Source: Bradyrhizobium sp. NP1
GTDB lineage: Bacteria; Pseudomonadota; Alphaproteobacteria; Rhizobiales; Xanthobacteraceae
Assembly: GCF_030378205.1 (NCBI RefSeq)
Contig: NZ_CP127385.1
Location: 3,388,001 to 3,452,000 of the forward strand
DNA: 64,000 bases
Reading direction: 5' to 3'
Below the pieces are notes generated by a model. That model worked only from the letters and a program-made list of their open reading frames with translations. It had not been told where the DNA came from and made no database searches. The position numbers and the translations under genes are program-made. Shown in pieces: positions 63,630 through 64,000 of the stretch (position 1 is its first letter; the number at the start of each line of letters is the position of its first letter).

Positions 63630-63649
63630 ATTACACAGGTCTGTGTAAT
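63630..63649. promoter_or_regulatory. Palindromic operator candidate between tetR-type and MFS genes
   Basis: ATTACACAG (63630-63638), then GT, then CTGTGTAAT (63641-63649): a perfect 9+2+9 palindrome. Length and symmetry suit a TetR dimer. It lies 50 bp before the tetR start and 64 bp before the MFS start, so could block both. Confidence 0.7.
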
Positions 63650-63712
63650 CTAATAATCGCGACTCGGAGGTCGCTTTGTGTCGCGCGGCGGCCGCGCGGG
63701 AGAACAAGAACA

Positions 63713-64000
63713 ATGCCCCTGCTGAAGGTCCTGCGTCCCACGCTGCCCATCCTGGTCGGCGCATCCATCATGCTGACGCTGGGCATGGGGTTGCGGCAAA
63801 GCCTCGGAATCTTCCTGCAGCCCTTGACGCGCGACATAGGGATCTCGGTTTCGGATTTCACGCTTGCGGTCGCCGTGCAGAACCTCGCCTGGGGATTCCT
63901 GCAGCCGATGGCGGGCGCGCTGACCGTGCGCTACGGCTTCCGTCCCGTGATGATGATCGGCTCGGTCTTCAATGTCATTGGTCTCGCGCTGATGGCGATG
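63713..64000 (+). CDS. MFS transporter, N-terminal part (cut by window end)
   Basis: The first 96 residues, MPLLKVLRPTLPILVGASIMLTLGMGLRQSLGIFLQPLTRDIG, then ISVSDFTLAVAVQNLAWGFLQPMAGALTVRYGFRPVMMIG (motif A region: G-A-L-T-V-R-Y-G-F-R). Two and a half membrane helices visible, resembling the OFA/MCT-like MFS group. Divergent from the TetR gene, with the palindrome at 63630 upstream. The rest lies outside the window. Confidence 0.85.
   Translation, partial: MPLLKVLRPTLPILVGASIMLTLGMGLRQSLGIFLQPLTRDIGISVSDFTLAVAVQNLAWGFLQPMAGALTVRYGFRPVMMIGSVFNVIGLALMAM

Overview
The window reads as a chromosomal stretch of a Bradyrhizobium-like alphaproteobacterium (Nitrobacteraceae). It has high GC and several lineage markers: MipZ, DivK-PleD, EipB, a short phasin, a DUF3551 protein, a SPOR-fused D,D-carboxypeptidase, and interspersed palindromic repeats of the type common in Bradyrhizobium and Rhodopseudomonas. 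About 75 genes are supported. Most are housekeeping genes in short operons; no phage, complete insertion sequence, CRISPR array or rRNA is visible. Layout: 0-4 kb has lipB, a lone FliN-like gene, tRNA-Leu(GAG) and a 2.46-kb segment (ketopantoate reductase plus small genes) framed by a near-identical direct repeat that begins inside the tRNA 3' end. 4-16 kb has a Bug-type binding protein, an SGNH/MBOAT O-acyltransferase pair, two polysaccharide deacetylases, MgtE, an aldo/keto reductase, a TolA-like protein, DUF599 and a GST. 16-29 kb has YidB, DUF1489, panC, mipZ, a hydrolase, VWA and J-domain proteins, a SPOR-D,D-carboxypeptidase, a phasin with a readable promoter/operator, TadG and clpS. 29-46 kb has clpA, an MFS pump, PilZ, a GrdB-like protein, a HAD phosphatase, a lytic transglycosylase, azlCD, trmO, HIT, a FemAB-like GNAT, a GDPD, RidA, eipB, DUF3572-dinB and divK-pleD. 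46.3-54.6 kb is the accessory-looking part: three copies of an interspersed repeat punctuate a bufferin operon (bufA-bufB-bufC-bufD, minus strand), a divergent ECF sigma factor with its NrsF-type anti-sigma factor, and an AraC-controlled DUF305/AhpD-like/DUF417 operon. 54.6-64 kb has a LysR gene with divergent secreted, VOC and SnoaL-like genes, an RlpA-like protein, a cold-shock protein, an L,D-transpeptidase, an exported caspase-like protein, and a TetR regulator divergent from an MFS gene cut by the window end. The most interesting system is the bufferin locus. BufA is a secreted four-cysteine peptide of the ribosomally made, post-translationally modified metallophore type. BufB (MNIO/DUF692 oxidase) with BufC (DUF2063) should convert its cysteines, and the DoxX-like BufD is a membrane accessory. 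A GTAACC-N16-CGAA element 49 bp before bufA looks like a promoter for the divergently encoded SigF-like factor, which NrsF would hold inactive until metal or oxidative stress. The family is recently described elsewhere, so the novelty here lies in the complete locus, its readable promoter and its repeat-bounded neighbourhood.
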